From Prochilodus magdalenae (taxonomy: Eukaryota; Chordata; Actinopteri; Characiformes; Prochilodontidae): a stretch of DNA of 64,000 nt. Made by a program: the position numbers and the translations under genes. The stretch's first letter is position 1. Each line of letters opens with the position of its first letter. The stretch lies in NCBI GenBank assembly GCA_024036415.1, contig JAMWET010000477.1, positions 863,501 to 927,500 of the forward strand. Reading direction: 5' to 3'. The notes below the pieces were generated by a model. It was not told the origin of the DNA. It saw only the letters and a list, made by a program, of their open reading frames with translations, and searched no databases. Of the stretch, positions 1-11,460 are shown piece by piece.

Positions 1-1211
1 CAGTAAGCTTCTCTACAATAAACCATCTCACATTCAGGCACTCTGAATGAATCTGCTCTAAGAAATTAATGAACATGTAGAAATATTTTGAAATTTGTTG
101 ATTATAAAAAACACACATTCCATCATGTGGTTCCAAAAGTTTAACCAAAATCATATGTCTATGGTTTCAGTATGGAAATGAAATGTGCTATAGGTGGGAA
201 TTCCTCAATCCATGACGTAGTACCATCAATCTGGACAATATGGACTACTACATTCCAAGCAGTTCATCGTCATTGCTGCCTAAGTATCAGTAGTGTCATG
301 ACTGGTAGTTCCTTTATGTTTAACATTAAGCAACAAACGGCTTGGGCTGACTTTGGAAGAAAACTGACAATCCTCACAAGGCCTTTTTCCAGAGGCTGCT
401 TCTGGGCTTAGACATTCACAGAAAACACTTTTGTGTGACAACATCCCCTGTGAAAAACTGAACGGAGCAGAACTGAAGCTGTTTTTAATCCAGGAAGCAT
501 TATGTCTAATTAGCCTAATTACTTTGTCATACATGTGACAGCGAGTGGCATACTGTTAGCCTGACTCACATCTTTCTTTTCCTTTTTAAACTGCATCACT
601 GGTGTAGTGAATTCAGCTTGTTTTATGCAGGGTTTAAATTTATGAGCCCCACAGAACACATTCTGCATCTTGTTGTGACGAGATGTTTTTGTTTACTGTC
701 CCCTGCCTCTGCTTATGACTTTTTGTCATCCGTCATCTCACTAACCTCATGCTGCTGTGGGTTTGTTTGTGAACACCACATGCAGCATCTGTGGCTGAGT
801 GTAGTGCTGCCCTAAATAAATCTATTAAAGAGATCTAACAAAGCTGGAAGTTCATTGGTTCAGGATTGATGTCAGATTTCAGTGGCTCTTAATTGTTTTT
901 AAAAGCTATAAAACTATAAAAACTTCTTAAAGCTATATCACATTTGTGATTTTCTTATTTTGTAACATTATTTTATTAAGTTTTTTCTACTTGATTAGTC
1001 ATGTCTAATTACATCTTCTTTTAAAGATGTAAAATTACCTGCCAACAAAAGAAAATAAAATCTGGCTACATTAACATACAATAACCTACATATACATTAC
1101 ATTTTCTTTCCCCCTTCACCTGTACAGTACAACAGTGACATGTTTGCAAGCCACTAATGTGTTGCAGTTCAAGACCAGCTGCAATATTTTAATTAAAACA
1201 TGTATCCCATT
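1..1211. other. AT-rich spacer, nothing recognised
   Basis: Unique-looking AT-rich DNA. Open frames are all under 90 codons and none has a convincing splice context or family resemblance. I see no repeat array or RNA gene in it. Confidence 0.5.
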
Positions 1212-1262
1212 TTTTGTTGATTTTTATTATTCTACTTCATTTCAACACAGCAGCTGCCCATT
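1212..1262 (+). repeat. Dispersed repeat, copy A (pair with 5215-5265)
   Basis: This stretch is nearly the same as 5215-5265: both run from TTGTTGATTTTTATT through CATTTCA/CATTTTA to the shared end CAGCAGCTGCCCA, with a one- or two-base indel in the middle. The similarity fades outside about 50 bp. The two copies lie in the same orientation 4 kb apart. It is probably a fragment of an old interspersed element; I cannot name the family. Confidence 0.55.
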
Positions 1263-2389
1263 TTTGGTTTTGATTGCATTCAGCCCCAAGATGATCAGCC
1301 AGGTCAGATACTGAAACACTGAAAATGAGGTACATCCCAAATATACTGGATAGAGCTTAATCACTCTACAGCATGAAGTTCCACTGCTTTACAACTCAAT
1401 GCAGGGGGCTCCATATTCCAATGCATAGCTCTGGCCATGATACCTTAGGACTCATGTCTAGCTGTTCCAGAGCATCCTATGACTATGCTGTTTAATAGAA
1501 ATTAGAAAAACTGTAAGCCTAGAAATGAAGACACGTGTTTGCAATGGGTAAACACTAAAGTTTTAAAGCTTGGATTCACTAACTGTTTATAAGTGCTGCT
1601 ATTGTAGACAGTTATTAAAGATGAGTTATAGACTGAAATTTTAGTACACTTTAACTTTAAAGATGCTTCAAAGAGTATTTCCATTTTTTTTAAAACACCA
1701 CAAAAATTTTAAAAAATGATATGATAAAGCATTTGTCTTTATCTTAAATGATAAATAAGATAAAAGTATTTGTTTATTAAAAGCCATATTTATGCATCAT
1801 CTGCCGTAAGATCTCGTCACTATGTTTCAAATAAGAATTCTGGATAATCATTTCATTTGATTTCATTTTGAATTCTTTTGTTTTGATGTTCTACAGATTT
1901 CACAGTCATTTTAGGTTCTTTCACAGCTCTGTCCTTCATACTGGACACATCACACATTGTAGCATCCTACTTTGCAGAAAGGTGCAGTAGTAGCATCATA
2001 TTATAATTACTTGTTTTACCTACAACAAAAATAGTTTCCCCATCAATGAAAGCAATTTCAAACTTGTAAACAGCTGTTTTGACACATCTAAGCTTGTGTT
2101 ATCATGTTATCTTTTTCCAAAATGCCTTAAACTTACGATAGTATGAATATATTCATAATGTTTAAATATAAATAAATGTAAAACTGTTTAAAACAAATAG
2201 CAGTTTCTAAAATAATACTAAATATGTTCTAACCTGCAATATAAGCCAGTGGAACAAGATGTTGCAAGTCATTTTGGAGCGTATCTATTATTCCATTCAT
2301 TGTGAAGTTTTAAAACACTGGAAAGGGCAGCAGGCATTATCAAATTCAGTAAAAAAAAAACTGAGATGCAAGGTTCTGTTCAAACAGCA
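1263..2389. other. AT-rich spacer, nothing recognised
   Basis: Very AT-rich between 1680 and 2260, with several runs of A or T. Only short frames occur. I see no element or gene. Confidence 0.5.
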
Positions 2390-2660
2390 ATACATATCGG
2401 CCCCGGTTATGGGCTTGGTGGGGTTCAGGGGGGTGATGGCACAGGGACAACATGACAAATCAAGCTCCTTTGCCCATTTTCCCAGCCATTGTGGTGAGGC
2501 AGGAATGCATCGGTGGCTCTGGAGGCTGAACAGCACAGCAGGGAGAGTGAGAGAGAACAGGAAATACTTTCCCCACCGAATGTCAAAGCTCAGCCTGTTT
2601 GCGACTGTGCTACCTATGGGACACATTAACATCCTGTGTTCTCCCAAACGCCACTCCTTA
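2390..2660. other. Candidate conserved non-coding element
   Basis: Base composition changes abruptly from AT-rich spacer to a complex, GC-richer block. It contains a CCATTGT word near 2490 (SOX-type core) and AGGAATGCAT near 2500 (TEAD-like GGAATG). A 186-codon plus-strand frame (2259-2819) and a 162-codon minus-strand frame overlap it, but both run on into simple CA repeat and neither resembles a protein family. I read the block as a possible enhancer; cross-species conservation is inferred only. Confidence 0.35.
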
Positions 2661-2866
2661 AAACACAGACGCCCTCCTTTTACTCTCTCTATCAAACACA
2701 CACACATACACACACATTCACTCAGTCTCTTTGTTGTCTGGCCTCCAGGGTCGCTATGGTTGCTGGGTCGGAGCTGTCCCCACATTGCTCGCTGGGTTTG
2801 GTCTAACGCCCAGTTTTGATTAAATCAAGCTGCCTGTTTTTCTAGAGAGAGTGAGAGAGTGGGAGG

Positions 2867-3540
<674 letters not shown>

Positions 3541-4125
3541 TGCTTTAATTATTGACTTCTAGTCTCCTGTAGACTGTAATTACAGATTGTGGTAGATCAA
3601 CCTTTCAATTTAAACACAAACTGTGGCAGACTGAAATATCACTTTAATCACAGGCTATATTAGACCAAACTATCACTTTAATCAGAGACTGTGTTAGACT
3701 AACCTATCACTTTAATTACAGACTTTTTGTAGACTGAATTATTTACAGAGCATGTTAGACCAAATTATCACTTTAACCACTACAGTAAACTGAAAACTAT
3801 CGCTTTAACTACATTTAATATTAATGGTAATCAAGTGTGGTATACTGAACTATTGCTTTAAGCTCAGACTATAGAAGTCCAGACTTAATCATAGGTTATG
3901 TTAGGCCAAACCATCACTTTAATTCAAAGACTACAGTGGACTGAATTATCACTTTAATCATAGCGTATAATACAGTGAACTATTACTGCAATCACACTGT
4001 AAAAGCCCAAACTATTGCTTTAATTACAAATTATGGCAGACTGAACTATAGTGTTAATAACTGACTACAGCATGCAGAACTGGTATTTAATCACAGGACC
4101 CTATCAGACTTATCGTTTTAATCAT
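3541..4125 (+). repeat. Degenerate minisatellite, unit about 34 bp
   Basis: A decayed tandem array. The clearest units begin with ACTTTAAT at 3641, 3675 and 3709, exactly 34 bp apart. Each unit holds ACTTTAATCACAGACT, then TTAGACC/GTAGACTG, then AACTATC. Later units (3770, 3920, 3948, 4015 and beyond) are shifted by indels and increasingly diverged. Units keep one orientation. The array is old, as no two neighbouring units are identical. No coding potential. Confidence 0.85.
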
Positions 4126-4539
4126 GAAGATGACTGTTATAATAGTCAATAAATGCAGTTGGTGCCGATTATTATGTGGCTGGTTTGTTTTTAAAGCAGC
4201 AGTTTCACCCTTGAAAGCAATAGTTTGCGTTTGTTGCTTTAACGGCCCATAGACATAACTGAATAATGACATCACGACAGAAGGTGCAGGAACAAAAATT
4301 ATGAATATAAATTGTAATAATAAGAAAACAAAAATAAGAATAAAGAATTGTAATTGCATAGTTTTTACTTTTCAGCGAGTCGTTTTTGAATTCATGGTGC
4401 ACTGAATCATTGCATAAGGAATCCTAACCTAATCAAAGCACTCTAAGGTCAGAGATTTACACCCTTAAATGTCCTACAACAATGAGCTAAAGTGAAGCAC
4501 AAACAAAGAGCTTTCCACAGAGAGAGCTAAACACGCACA
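4126..4539. other. AT-rich spacer, nothing recognised
   Basis: AT-rich unique sequence, with a run of AATAA/AAAAT words at 4300-4350. Minus-strand frames here (up to 90 codons) are hydrophobic and resemble random translation of AT-rich DNA. Confidence 0.5.
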
Positions 4540-4715
4540 GACATATGCTGGACGGGAGCGAATCGCCTGCGTGCGTTCATTCACCCAGAGAGCAGCTGAG
4601 GGGATAACAGCGCCATTGTCTGACAGCCTGCCCCGCACTCCAGAGGTTTTAAACCAATTTGCACACCAACTCCTTTCCCCCTCTTCACAAGCATGATGTT
4701 TAAATTAAAGAAAGC
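4540..4715. other. Candidate conserved non-coding element
   Basis: A compact, complex block before the (GA)n array. It contains GCCATTGTCTGACAGCCTG, which joins a SOX-type core CCATTGT to a TGACAG word (MEIS/TGIF type), and ends in TTTAAATTAAAG. No frame crosses it. Enhancer status is inferred from texture only. Confidence 0.35.
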
Positions 4716-4717
4716 AG

Positions 4718-4721
<4 letters not shown>

Positions 4722-4807
<86 letters not shown>
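4722..4807. repeat. (AG)n microsatellite, about 86 bp
   Basis: Pure AG/GA dinucleotides, then G-rich sequence and an A11 run up to about 4847. The purine-rich strand continues well past the dinucleotide core. Confidence 0.97.
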
Positions 4808-4810
<3 letters not shown>

Positions 4811-4950
4811 GAGAGGGGTGGGGGGAGGAGAAGGAAAAAAAAAAAAAGTTTTCCTGAACATAGTCGAAAATTATTTTCCCTGGACAGTTTTAAGGGTCTA
4901 CATCCTGTGCTGGAGTTCTCTAATCATCACCAGCGCAATTTACAATCAGA

Positions 4951-4971
4951 ACACACACACAGACACATACA

Positions 4972-5007
<36 letters not shown>
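4951..5007. repeat. (AC)n microsatellite with interruptions
   Basis: AC dinucleotides broken by AGAC and ATAC steps in the first half and pure from about 4980 onward. Confidence 0.95.
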
Positions 5008-5214
5008 GCCAGAGTAGGCCAGCTCATCTGTTGACTTTGGCTGCCGCTGCATGTCTCAGTGTGTGCAGCTGCCATTTAACACAGGGCGACTCGGCACAAG
5101 GCCTGAGGTGACCACACACACAACACACACAGACATGGATGTTTGTGTAAGAGCAGAATGAAACATACCTACATGTATGCTGTTGCTATACAAAAAAAAA
5201 AGCATGCATTCTTG

Positions 5215-5265
5215 GTTTTGTTGATTTTTATTTTCCATTTCATTTTAACCCAGCAGCTGCCCATT
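5215..5265 (+). repeat. Dispersed repeat, copy B (pair with 1212-1262)
   Basis: Second copy of the roughly 50-bp sequence at 1212-1262, ending in the same CAGCAGCTGCCCA. The sequence after it (GGGCCAATAGAATTGCTCCAG near 5294) has no counterpart at the first copy, so the two are separately truncated fragments. Confidence 0.55.
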
Positions 5266-5584
5266 GTATCATGTGAAAGTCTCACAATTATTGGGCCAAT
5301 AGAATTGCTCCAGTTTCACTTAGAATAGACACTTTTTACATTATCGGACATAAATAGTTAGGAATGTTTTTGCCCGCTCCTGTAAAGTTACTTTGGAGAG
5401 ACATATTTTTGTCTGGACAGCAGCAATATACAATTATAGATAATACACATAAAATACAATAACATGTACAGCGCTTATAGACAGAAGTTAAAGACAGTGA
5501 GAAAAACACAAATATCCAGTAACAAAACTAATACTATTGGATAAGTAGTAATTTTCTGTGTGTCAATGCCAATACCTGGCTTGG
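5266..5584. other. Spacer, nothing recognised
   Basis: AT-rich unique sequence. It may include more of the element tail that begins at 5215, but I cannot define its edge. Confidence 0.4.
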
Positions 5585-6070
5585 CTAATCAGTGATTTAT
5601 GATTTACCCCACCATCCACCCCCACCCCTACACTGTTCATGGTCAGGACACCTACAGGCCCACCACAGAGCAGGTGTTATTTGGGGAGGTATCATTCTCT
5701 GCACTCTGCAGTGACACTGATATGATTGTGGTATTATGCACCATGTAGATGTAAAGTCAAGAGATGATAGCTCACCTGTTGCTGCACAGTTTGTGTTAGT
5801 CATTTTAGTCCCTCATTAGTTGTCTGTTTCTGTCCACTCTTTGCTATAGGCTGTTATTTTAGGTCCAGCAGTGACAAGATGTTTAAACACTTCACAAACA
5901 CACACACACCACTATTATTTCAGTATCACTGCAGCGCAGAGCATGATCCACCACCCATATAACATAACATCAGTGGTGGTCCTAAAGGGTCCTGACCTAA
6001 CAACTAACAGCTTATGCGGAGAAACAGATGGTTTGCAATCTGTAATTGTAGAACTACAAGAAAGCATTCT
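5585..6070. mobile_element. Fold-back (long inverted repeat) MITE-like element
   Basis: Two arms are visibly inverted copies. The left arm 5641-5719 starts GGTCAGGACACCTACAGG and ends GCAGTGACACTG. The right arm 5921-5997 is its diverged reverse complement, starting CAGTATCACTGCAGCGC and ending GGGTCCTGACC. The central part holds GTAGATGTAAAGTCAAGAG and a CCACTC/GTCCAGCAGTGAC segment. The right flank continues with GGAGAAACAGATGG and CTGTAATTGTAGAACTACAA. From memory this matches a high-copy non-autonomous element of otophysan fish; the arms can be seen directly, the family name cannot. No transposase is encoded. It is well diverged and so is not a recent insertion. Confidence 0.75.
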
Positions 6071-6157
6071 TATATATACTTATACTAATCATAACTGCTA
6101 TAGATTTCAGTCATAAAGACTCTGAGGTTTTACAGTACACTTTGGCTTTCAAACCCA

Positions 6158-6178
6158 ACACACACACACACACACACA
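6158..6178. repeat. Short (AC)n microsatellite
   Basis: About ten AC dinucleotides. A (GT)n run follows at 6273-6289, so the 95-bp region between has complementary ends that could pair. Confidence 0.9.
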
Positions 6179-6272
6179 GGCATCAACACACAGGCCTGTT
6201 TCTTCTCAGACTCTGTGGTCCCTCAGTGTGGGCCCTGGGTTCATACATCCAGTCAGCGGTCTCTGCATGTGC

Positions 6273-6289
6273 GTGTGTGTGTGTGTGTG
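6273..6289. repeat. Short (GT)n microsatellite
   Basis: About eight GT dinucleotides, opposite in sense to the (AC)n at 6158-6178. Confidence 0.9.
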
Positions 6290-6299
6290 AGATACACTC

Positions 6300-6540
6300 C
6301 CACCCACAGTTCCCTCCAGGCTGTGGAGTGAACAGGGCTTACAGTGTGTGCCCCTGTGGACCGGGCTGTCCCATCCCAGCCCAATGTGCTTCTGATTAGG
6401 TGGCTTAATTACAGCTGTAAAAACAATGTTGGTATAAGCCTCCAAATTGCACTGTGTGTCAGATACTATTAGCCAGGCTTGGATGGGAGCCATTGTTATC
6501 CAATGACTCTTTCCTCTCCCCACAAAACCCTCCGACCCCA
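6300..6540. other. Candidate conserved non-coding element
   Basis: Complex block with dense factor-like words: CTTAATTACAGCTG (homeodomain TAATTA joined to E-box CAGCTG) at about 6404, AACAATGTTGG (SOX-type), and GCCATTGTTATCCAATG near 6490 (SOX-type core with CCAAT). The spacing and preserved look are typical of vertebrate enhancers. The 111-codon minus-strand frame through it has no recognisable domain. Confidence 0.45.
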
Positions 6541-7024
6541 CTCCACATTTTCATTTCCCTCAGGACACAACGCTGCGGGACAGTTTTTTTTTCTTTTTTT
6601 TTTCTTGGAAGCTGTAAACAAGCCCAGCTGAAGCGCGGTTATGCCACAGGAAGTGGGTACAGGAGAGGAAATCTGATGGAATGTCCACGTCAGCTGTTCA
6701 AAACTATAACACAAAAATGTTTTATATAATATAAAGGCAAAATATTCTTTGAAAATCATGGAGAAAAATAGGAATAAAATTAAGTTACTGTAAATGTTTC
6801 TTTGAGTTGTCATGGCTACATAGCTAGTTGCTTTACTAGCACACCTGTGAAAGGAAAAATTGTAGCGATTGTAGCGATAGACAGCGTATTGATATTGATG
6901 TGCAAAGCAATATGACTGGACAATATGTAATTAAATTCTAGTTAAATGTAAAGTAGATATATTGCATTATTAAGCAGAAGTGGATCCATTCACAACAGCA
7001 AGTAAGCATGAGACTTAAAGTCAA
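6541..7024. other. AT-rich spacer, nothing recognised
   Basis: A T-rich tract at 6586-6605, then AT-rich unique sequence. No gene or repeat family is seen. Confidence 0.5.
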
Positions 7025-7830
7025 ACAAGACTCTTATTGTGACCGTTTCTCATATAAGGACTCCTATGGTGGCTCTCTCTTTCATAAAGACTTTTCTTAC
7101 AGCATTCTCTGAAGGCAAGGGCTCTTACTGGGTTTCTTGGCCCAAGGACTCTTTCTGGGGTGTTATCTTTTGTAAGGACTCCTCTTGGGATGTTCTACTG
7201 CCCAAGGACTCTTTCTGTGGTGTCCTACTGCCCACAGACTTTCTCTAATATGTAGTGTTATCCACTACACTATCCATCTGAAGGGAAATTCCCATCACTA
7301 GTGACTATGCATGTTTTAGTGCATGCATAAGCTAAAAATAGAATGCTCAGTTATAACTATCAGCTGAATGAAGTGTTGAATTACTGTGGTATTCTCTAGG
7401 GTAAAAACTCTTAATATAGTTTGCCCTTGCATAAAAGCATTTTTCCCAAGAAGAACATTTTCTTTTCCTGCACAATAATGCTTTCGTGGTGCTCCCTTGT
7501 CCAATGACTTTTACTTTAGTGTTCTATCTAACACAGATTCTTACTGTGGTGGTTTCTTAAGAAATGATCTTGAGTGGTGTTCTTTTGCACAAGGACTCTT
7601 ACTGCAACCTTCCCTTGTATAAGAACTCTTACTGCAGCAGTCTCTTGCATAAGCACTCTTCCTGTGTTGTTTTTTATCCAAAGACTCTTACATGGCATTT
7701 CTTAATATGGCACTCTTAATATCATGGCATTTTACTGAGTCTTGCTCTTAATTTAGTTCTTTTTCCCAAGGACCATCCTTGCAGCCTTCCCTTGCACTCT
7801 TACTGTTCTAGTTTTAGAATTATTTAATTT
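7025..7830 (+). repeat. Degenerate minisatellite, unit 30 bp
   Basis: The repeated core is AAGGACTCTTNCTGTGG followed by TGTTCTNTTGCCC. Three consecutive units at 7144, 7174 and 7204 are 30 bp apart and close to identical in their first ten bases. Less regular copies of GGACTCTTACTG run on both sides to about 7800. All units share one orientation. A 69-codon frame at 7039 exists only because 30 is a multiple of three; it is repetitive (KDSFWGV/KDSSWDV) and not a protein gene. Confidence 0.85.
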
Positions 7831-8094
7831 AATATTAAATTTTAAATGTAATAAAATATGAATTAATATTAATTTAATATAAAAAAATATATATTTATCC
7901 ACACATACATATTATATATATATACGCATATATTATATATTGTAACACCCATATTGTAACAAACCTGATGATGTATTGTAACAGCCATCAATAAAGTTAA
8001 GATTTCACTGCTGTGAAGAGGATGGTGATTTTCTCCCTCTGAGTTACCATGGAGAACATGCACAAACTAAGTGATCGTAAATTATTTCTGTGGC
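7831..8094. other. AT-rich spacer with short TA runs
   Basis: Dominated by TTAATATTAAATTT-like sequence and small TATATA runs at 7886-7940. Nothing else is recognised. Confidence 0.6.
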
Positions 8095-8400
8095 ATCGCT
8101 AAGGCCAGATCCATCTCAATGGAAACGCTGAAAGGATCAGATATATACGCTTAGCACCAGAGACTGGGTGGTCTGACTGAAGGGTTGTGCAAAGCTTGTC
8201 CAACTCCTTTTCTCCCTCTCCCTCAGTAAAAGCACCCACACACTCCTGGCTATCCTTTTGGTCGCGGGCAAGCAAGGGACAGGCATTCATCAGCCTCTCC
8301 TGCAGCTCATCAGTGAGAGTGCAGCACGGAGGCTGAGTTTCACCAAGGATAAGCCATGGAGGTCTCTTAGGCACGTCTCCAGCTCTGCCTAAACGGCCTC
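8095..8400 (-). other. Conserved-looking block with a minus-strand open frame
   Basis: GC content and complexity rise here. The minus strand is open from about 8374 to 8099, giving a hydrophilic, helix-like middle part (LTDELQERL, then DSQECVGAF and EKELDKL) that reads more like protein than neighbouring frames. A possible acceptor (AAACTCAG) precedes the open part, and a GGTGCTAAG word after CAGTCTCTG could be a donor, but neither is strong. There is no ATG start at the head of the frame. I do not recognise any family. It may be an exon of a large gene, a CNE, or chance. Confidence 0.2.
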
Positions 8401-8690
8401 TAATGGCTCACACACACCTCCACACACACTCACTCCACTCCAAATGTCCCACGTTCTTCCCCGAAATGAGCACATTTACTCCCATGTGGAAGACGGAAGC
8501 TGTGACAGGGGAGGAAAGCGACCTGTTTGCTGTATCGATTTCACATCCACACACACACACTTTTTTTTTCTTACTAATTAACAAGTTTAAAATATGACAA
8601 TAATGGCAATTACTAGCTGTCAACAGAACTGATTACGTTAAAAACGAATAAAAACTGATGTGACATCAAGTTTTCTTAAACAAAACTGCT
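8401..8690. other. Spacer with short CA runs
   Basis: CA-rich patches at 8408-8430 and 8548-8561 and AT-rich sequence. No gene is seen. Confidence 0.5.
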
Positions 8691-9165
8691 CTATAATGCT
8701 TTATAATGTTCATATGATCTACACAACAATTCTGGCAAACTGTAATACACTACAGGAAGTGTAGGGGGCAATATGTTTTTTTAGTGTTTAATAAAAAATG
8801 TTCTCTATATTGTTCTAGAATGTTCATATGATTCACAGGGTCATTCTGACAGATATACACTATAGGAAGCATAGGGGGTGATATGGCCTTTTCTGTTCAA
8901 TTAACAAAGCCCTCTGTAAAGTTCATATGATCCCCACAGTTATGCTCATAAGAGTGATTTGGCTTCTACTCATTCTACAATTTAAAAATCTCAGTATAAC
9001 ACTGTATAATATTCATATGATCCACATGCTCATTGTGACAGATTCTGTAGCAGGTGGTAAGACTTGTGTTGCTTTACAAGTACTCAGTAATATACTATAA
9101 TGTTCATATGATCAATGTATTTAACCGGACAGATTGTAATACACTACAGAAGAAGAGTGTGAGTG
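8691..9165 (+). repeat. Degenerate tandem array, unit about 90-110 bp
   Basis: The anchor GTTCATATGAT recurs at 8709, 8821, 8922, 9011 (as ATTCATATGAT) and 9102. After it each unit carries a variant of CACA..TCATTCTGACAGA, then AATACACTACAGGAAG, then GTAGGGGGCAATATG. Spacings are 112, 101, 89 and 91 bp, so the units have drifted by indels. Inverted copies of the same unit lie at 12205-12370. Confidence 0.75.
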
Positions 9166-9539
9166 GTTCTACTGTTTGACTGCAAAGATGTACCTTTGAT
9201 TTGTCAGCAGAGCAGGCGTTTAAATAAATAACGTGAATGAAAGTCGATTAAATGAATAATAGCTGATAGATTCAAGGTAGAAACAATCTAAAATAAAATA
9301 AAACTTCTACATTCGGACTTGACAATCCCAATCAAGCAAAGCTTATACTGCAAGGCCAAAGAAAACACAAGGTACACAATGTAACAAATTCAATCAGTGG
9401 CTCTTGCTGAGCACATCAAATGACTGATGGATCTTCTGTCCGGAATGCACACACACACACATACACACACACACTTTTCTTTTCCTCAGTGAGCACGTGC
9501 GTGTCACTAGGTGAATGTAACCCACCCAAAGGCTTTCAA
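9166..9539. other. Spacer, contains a short (CA)n
   Basis: AT-rich unique sequence, with a (CA)n run interrupted by ATAC at 9448-9474. Nothing else is recognised. Confidence 0.6.
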
Positions 9540-9735
9540 TAATTCATTTCTGTATTCAAAGCAAACAGGTCCTCACAAGACAATGCACTCGCTGTTCGCC
9601 AAGCCTGGCCTGCTTTTGTCCCCCATGCTCTTAAAGTTGCGGATAAAAGCTTTTAACGCACCGAGGGCCTGAGCCATAGGAAGTGCCCGAAAGCTCCCAT
9701 GGGCCAACATCTCCCACGTAGAAGTGGCACTGCAG
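9540..9735. other. Candidate conserved non-coding element
   Basis: Complex, balanced composition from GGTCCTCACAAGACAATG to GGCCAACATCTCCCACGTAG, including GCGGATAAAAGC and CCATAGGAAGTGCCCG. It ends sharply at the purine-rich tract. Minus-strand frames over it (88 and 146 codons) run into simple repeat and are not convincing. Confidence 0.35.
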
Positions 9736-10000
9736 TAAAGAGTAGCAGAAGAAGAAGGAGAAGGTGGAGGAGGAGGAGGAAAAGTGCGAAAAAAAGAAAA
9801 GCAAGGAGTGTATTTGAAGTGTGTCAGAGAAAGGGCCAAAGAGTGACAGTGAAGAAGACAAGAGGCACTGTGAAAAAAATACCAAAAAAAGGGAAGACAC
9901 GCTTGCCAAGAGAGAGAGAGAGATCAAAACAGAGTCACAGGGACCTAAAGAGCAAGAGCCAGACAGACATAAAGAAAAGCAGAACATGGATAAGACAAGC
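9736..10000 (+). repeat. Purine-rich tract (GAA/GGA type)
   Basis: Low-complexity purine-rich plus strand beginning AGCAGAAGAAGAAGGAGAAG. The 155-codon frame at 9699-10166 is rich in Lys and Arg because of this composition and is not taken as a gene. Confidence 0.85.
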
Positions 10001-10022
10001 CAGACAGATGGACAGACGGATG

Positions 10023-10058
<36 letters not shown>

Positions 10059-10060
10059 CA
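10001..10060 (+). repeat. (GACA)n microsatellite
   Basis: GACAGACA tetranucleotides, pure from 10023 to 10058, with diverged copies before. An A-run follows at 10082. Confidence 0.95.
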
Positions 10061-10077
10061 CAAACACGCATGCAGAC

Positions 10078-10081
<4 letters not shown>

Positions 10082-10109
<28 letters not shown>
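10082..10109 (+). repeat. A28 homopolymer
   Basis: Twenty-eight consecutive A residues 3' of the (GACA)n and purine tract. It could be a retroposon poly(A) tail, but no recognisable SINE or LINE body or target duplication is visible, so the origin is open. Confidence 0.9.
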
Positions 10110-10110
<1 letters not shown>

Positions 10111-11460
10111 AAGTTAAAGCAAGAGTGGGCGGGAAAGTGAAAGAAAGGGAACATTCTGGAATTTGAGCCCCTTTATCCAAACAGGAAAAGAGCAGAGTTA
10201 ATGGTGTTGCCGCCCTTTCCCTTCGTACAGTACAGCAGCTACACAGCTGAGAGTCAATACAAAGCCTTGTTCTTACTGTATAAAACCTAACGGGAATTCA
10301 ATACAAAAGAATCTGTGGGATGATATCCCTCTCCTGTTTTTTACATGCACTCTGAAACGCAGCACTTAGCGCTACACCACACCTCTGTTCTGCTGCTATC
10401 ACGACTGTTCCCTGCCGTCTGTGGGGACTTGTACAGTAAGTTGTTTGAACAAGAGCAACGCAGCAACACAATAGCTCCTGAATCACATACTTGTGAGGTT
10501 TAAAAAAAACACTCCCCTCAGCACTAGCCTCTCTTATCTCAGTAATAAAAAGCAATTAGCGTGAGGTTCCACTCACTTTTCACAGCAGGTGTCAACAGAG
10601 GGACTGGGACTGAGTTTAAAGTGGAAAATGCGACACCTGGCAACCCTGTTATCACATTTCCCGAGCTGAGGAAAACTGCTTTTGCCCCATGAGAGAATTG
10701 GGCCGATCTGGGAATCCGTCAAGAGCACAATAAAAAGGTTGAAGCTATTAAAGCTTCTATACCCTGATCGCGATCCAATTCATTTAATATTGATTCAGCT
10801 GACTGATGATATTTTTAGGTTTACTGTAAATAATACAACCACTCTGACACTAATATTAAACAATATGGACATAAAATATGACGTTTGATGAAGTTGTGGA
10901 TGTTGCAATGACAACGTGAGAAGACGTGAACAGTGACCAGTGTGATGTCTAAAGAAAATATAGCACATTTTTTGTAATTGAACAGACTAACTACGTAACT
11001 ACACTCTCTGAAATCCACAAGCATTAATATAACAACACTAAACAATATACAGTTTTGTGTCCCGAAAGGCTGGAAAAATAAAAGAGCATTTGCTGCACAC
11101 CTTTTTCTAATTATGTATATAGGACTATAGGAATATAGGACTATGAAACCAATAAACTGACTTATTTCCTTTTAAAACTCTCTTTGCTGGAACAGTGCTA
11201 TTACTGATTCACACTTTGTACACAGAGCTTTGGAAGTTTAAAGTATTTTTACAGATTAGTTGGTTGGCTAGTTGAGAACAGTAGTTTCTGCACTTCAGTA
11301 GCAGGATGGTTAACTTACTGAACTTACTTACAGAACTTACAGATTACTTACTGATTACTCGGATAATTTCACACGCATGTAAAATTAAAATAAAGTTATT
11401 TTATCACAGATGTTACAATGTGTTTGTAGTAAAAACCCATATCATGATAACTGCTCTGAA
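10110..11460. other. Unique spacer; part near 10560-10740 moderately complex
   Basis: 10560-10740 (GGACTGGGACTGAG to AAGAGCACAATAAAAAGG) has the texture of a weak CNE. The remainder to 11460 is AT-rich and featureless. No supported gene. Confidence 0.35.

Noticed and set aside
2259..2819. 186-codon frame, the longest in the window, with a 162-codon frame opposite
   Set aside because: Both overlap a CNE-like block and a CA-rich stretch, lack family resemblance, and being open on both strands points to composition rather than coding.
4087..4402. Hydrophobic minus-strand frames resembling membrane segments
   Set aside because: Runs of Phe, Ile and Leu come from translating AT-rich DNA. No start context, partner exon or conservation signal.
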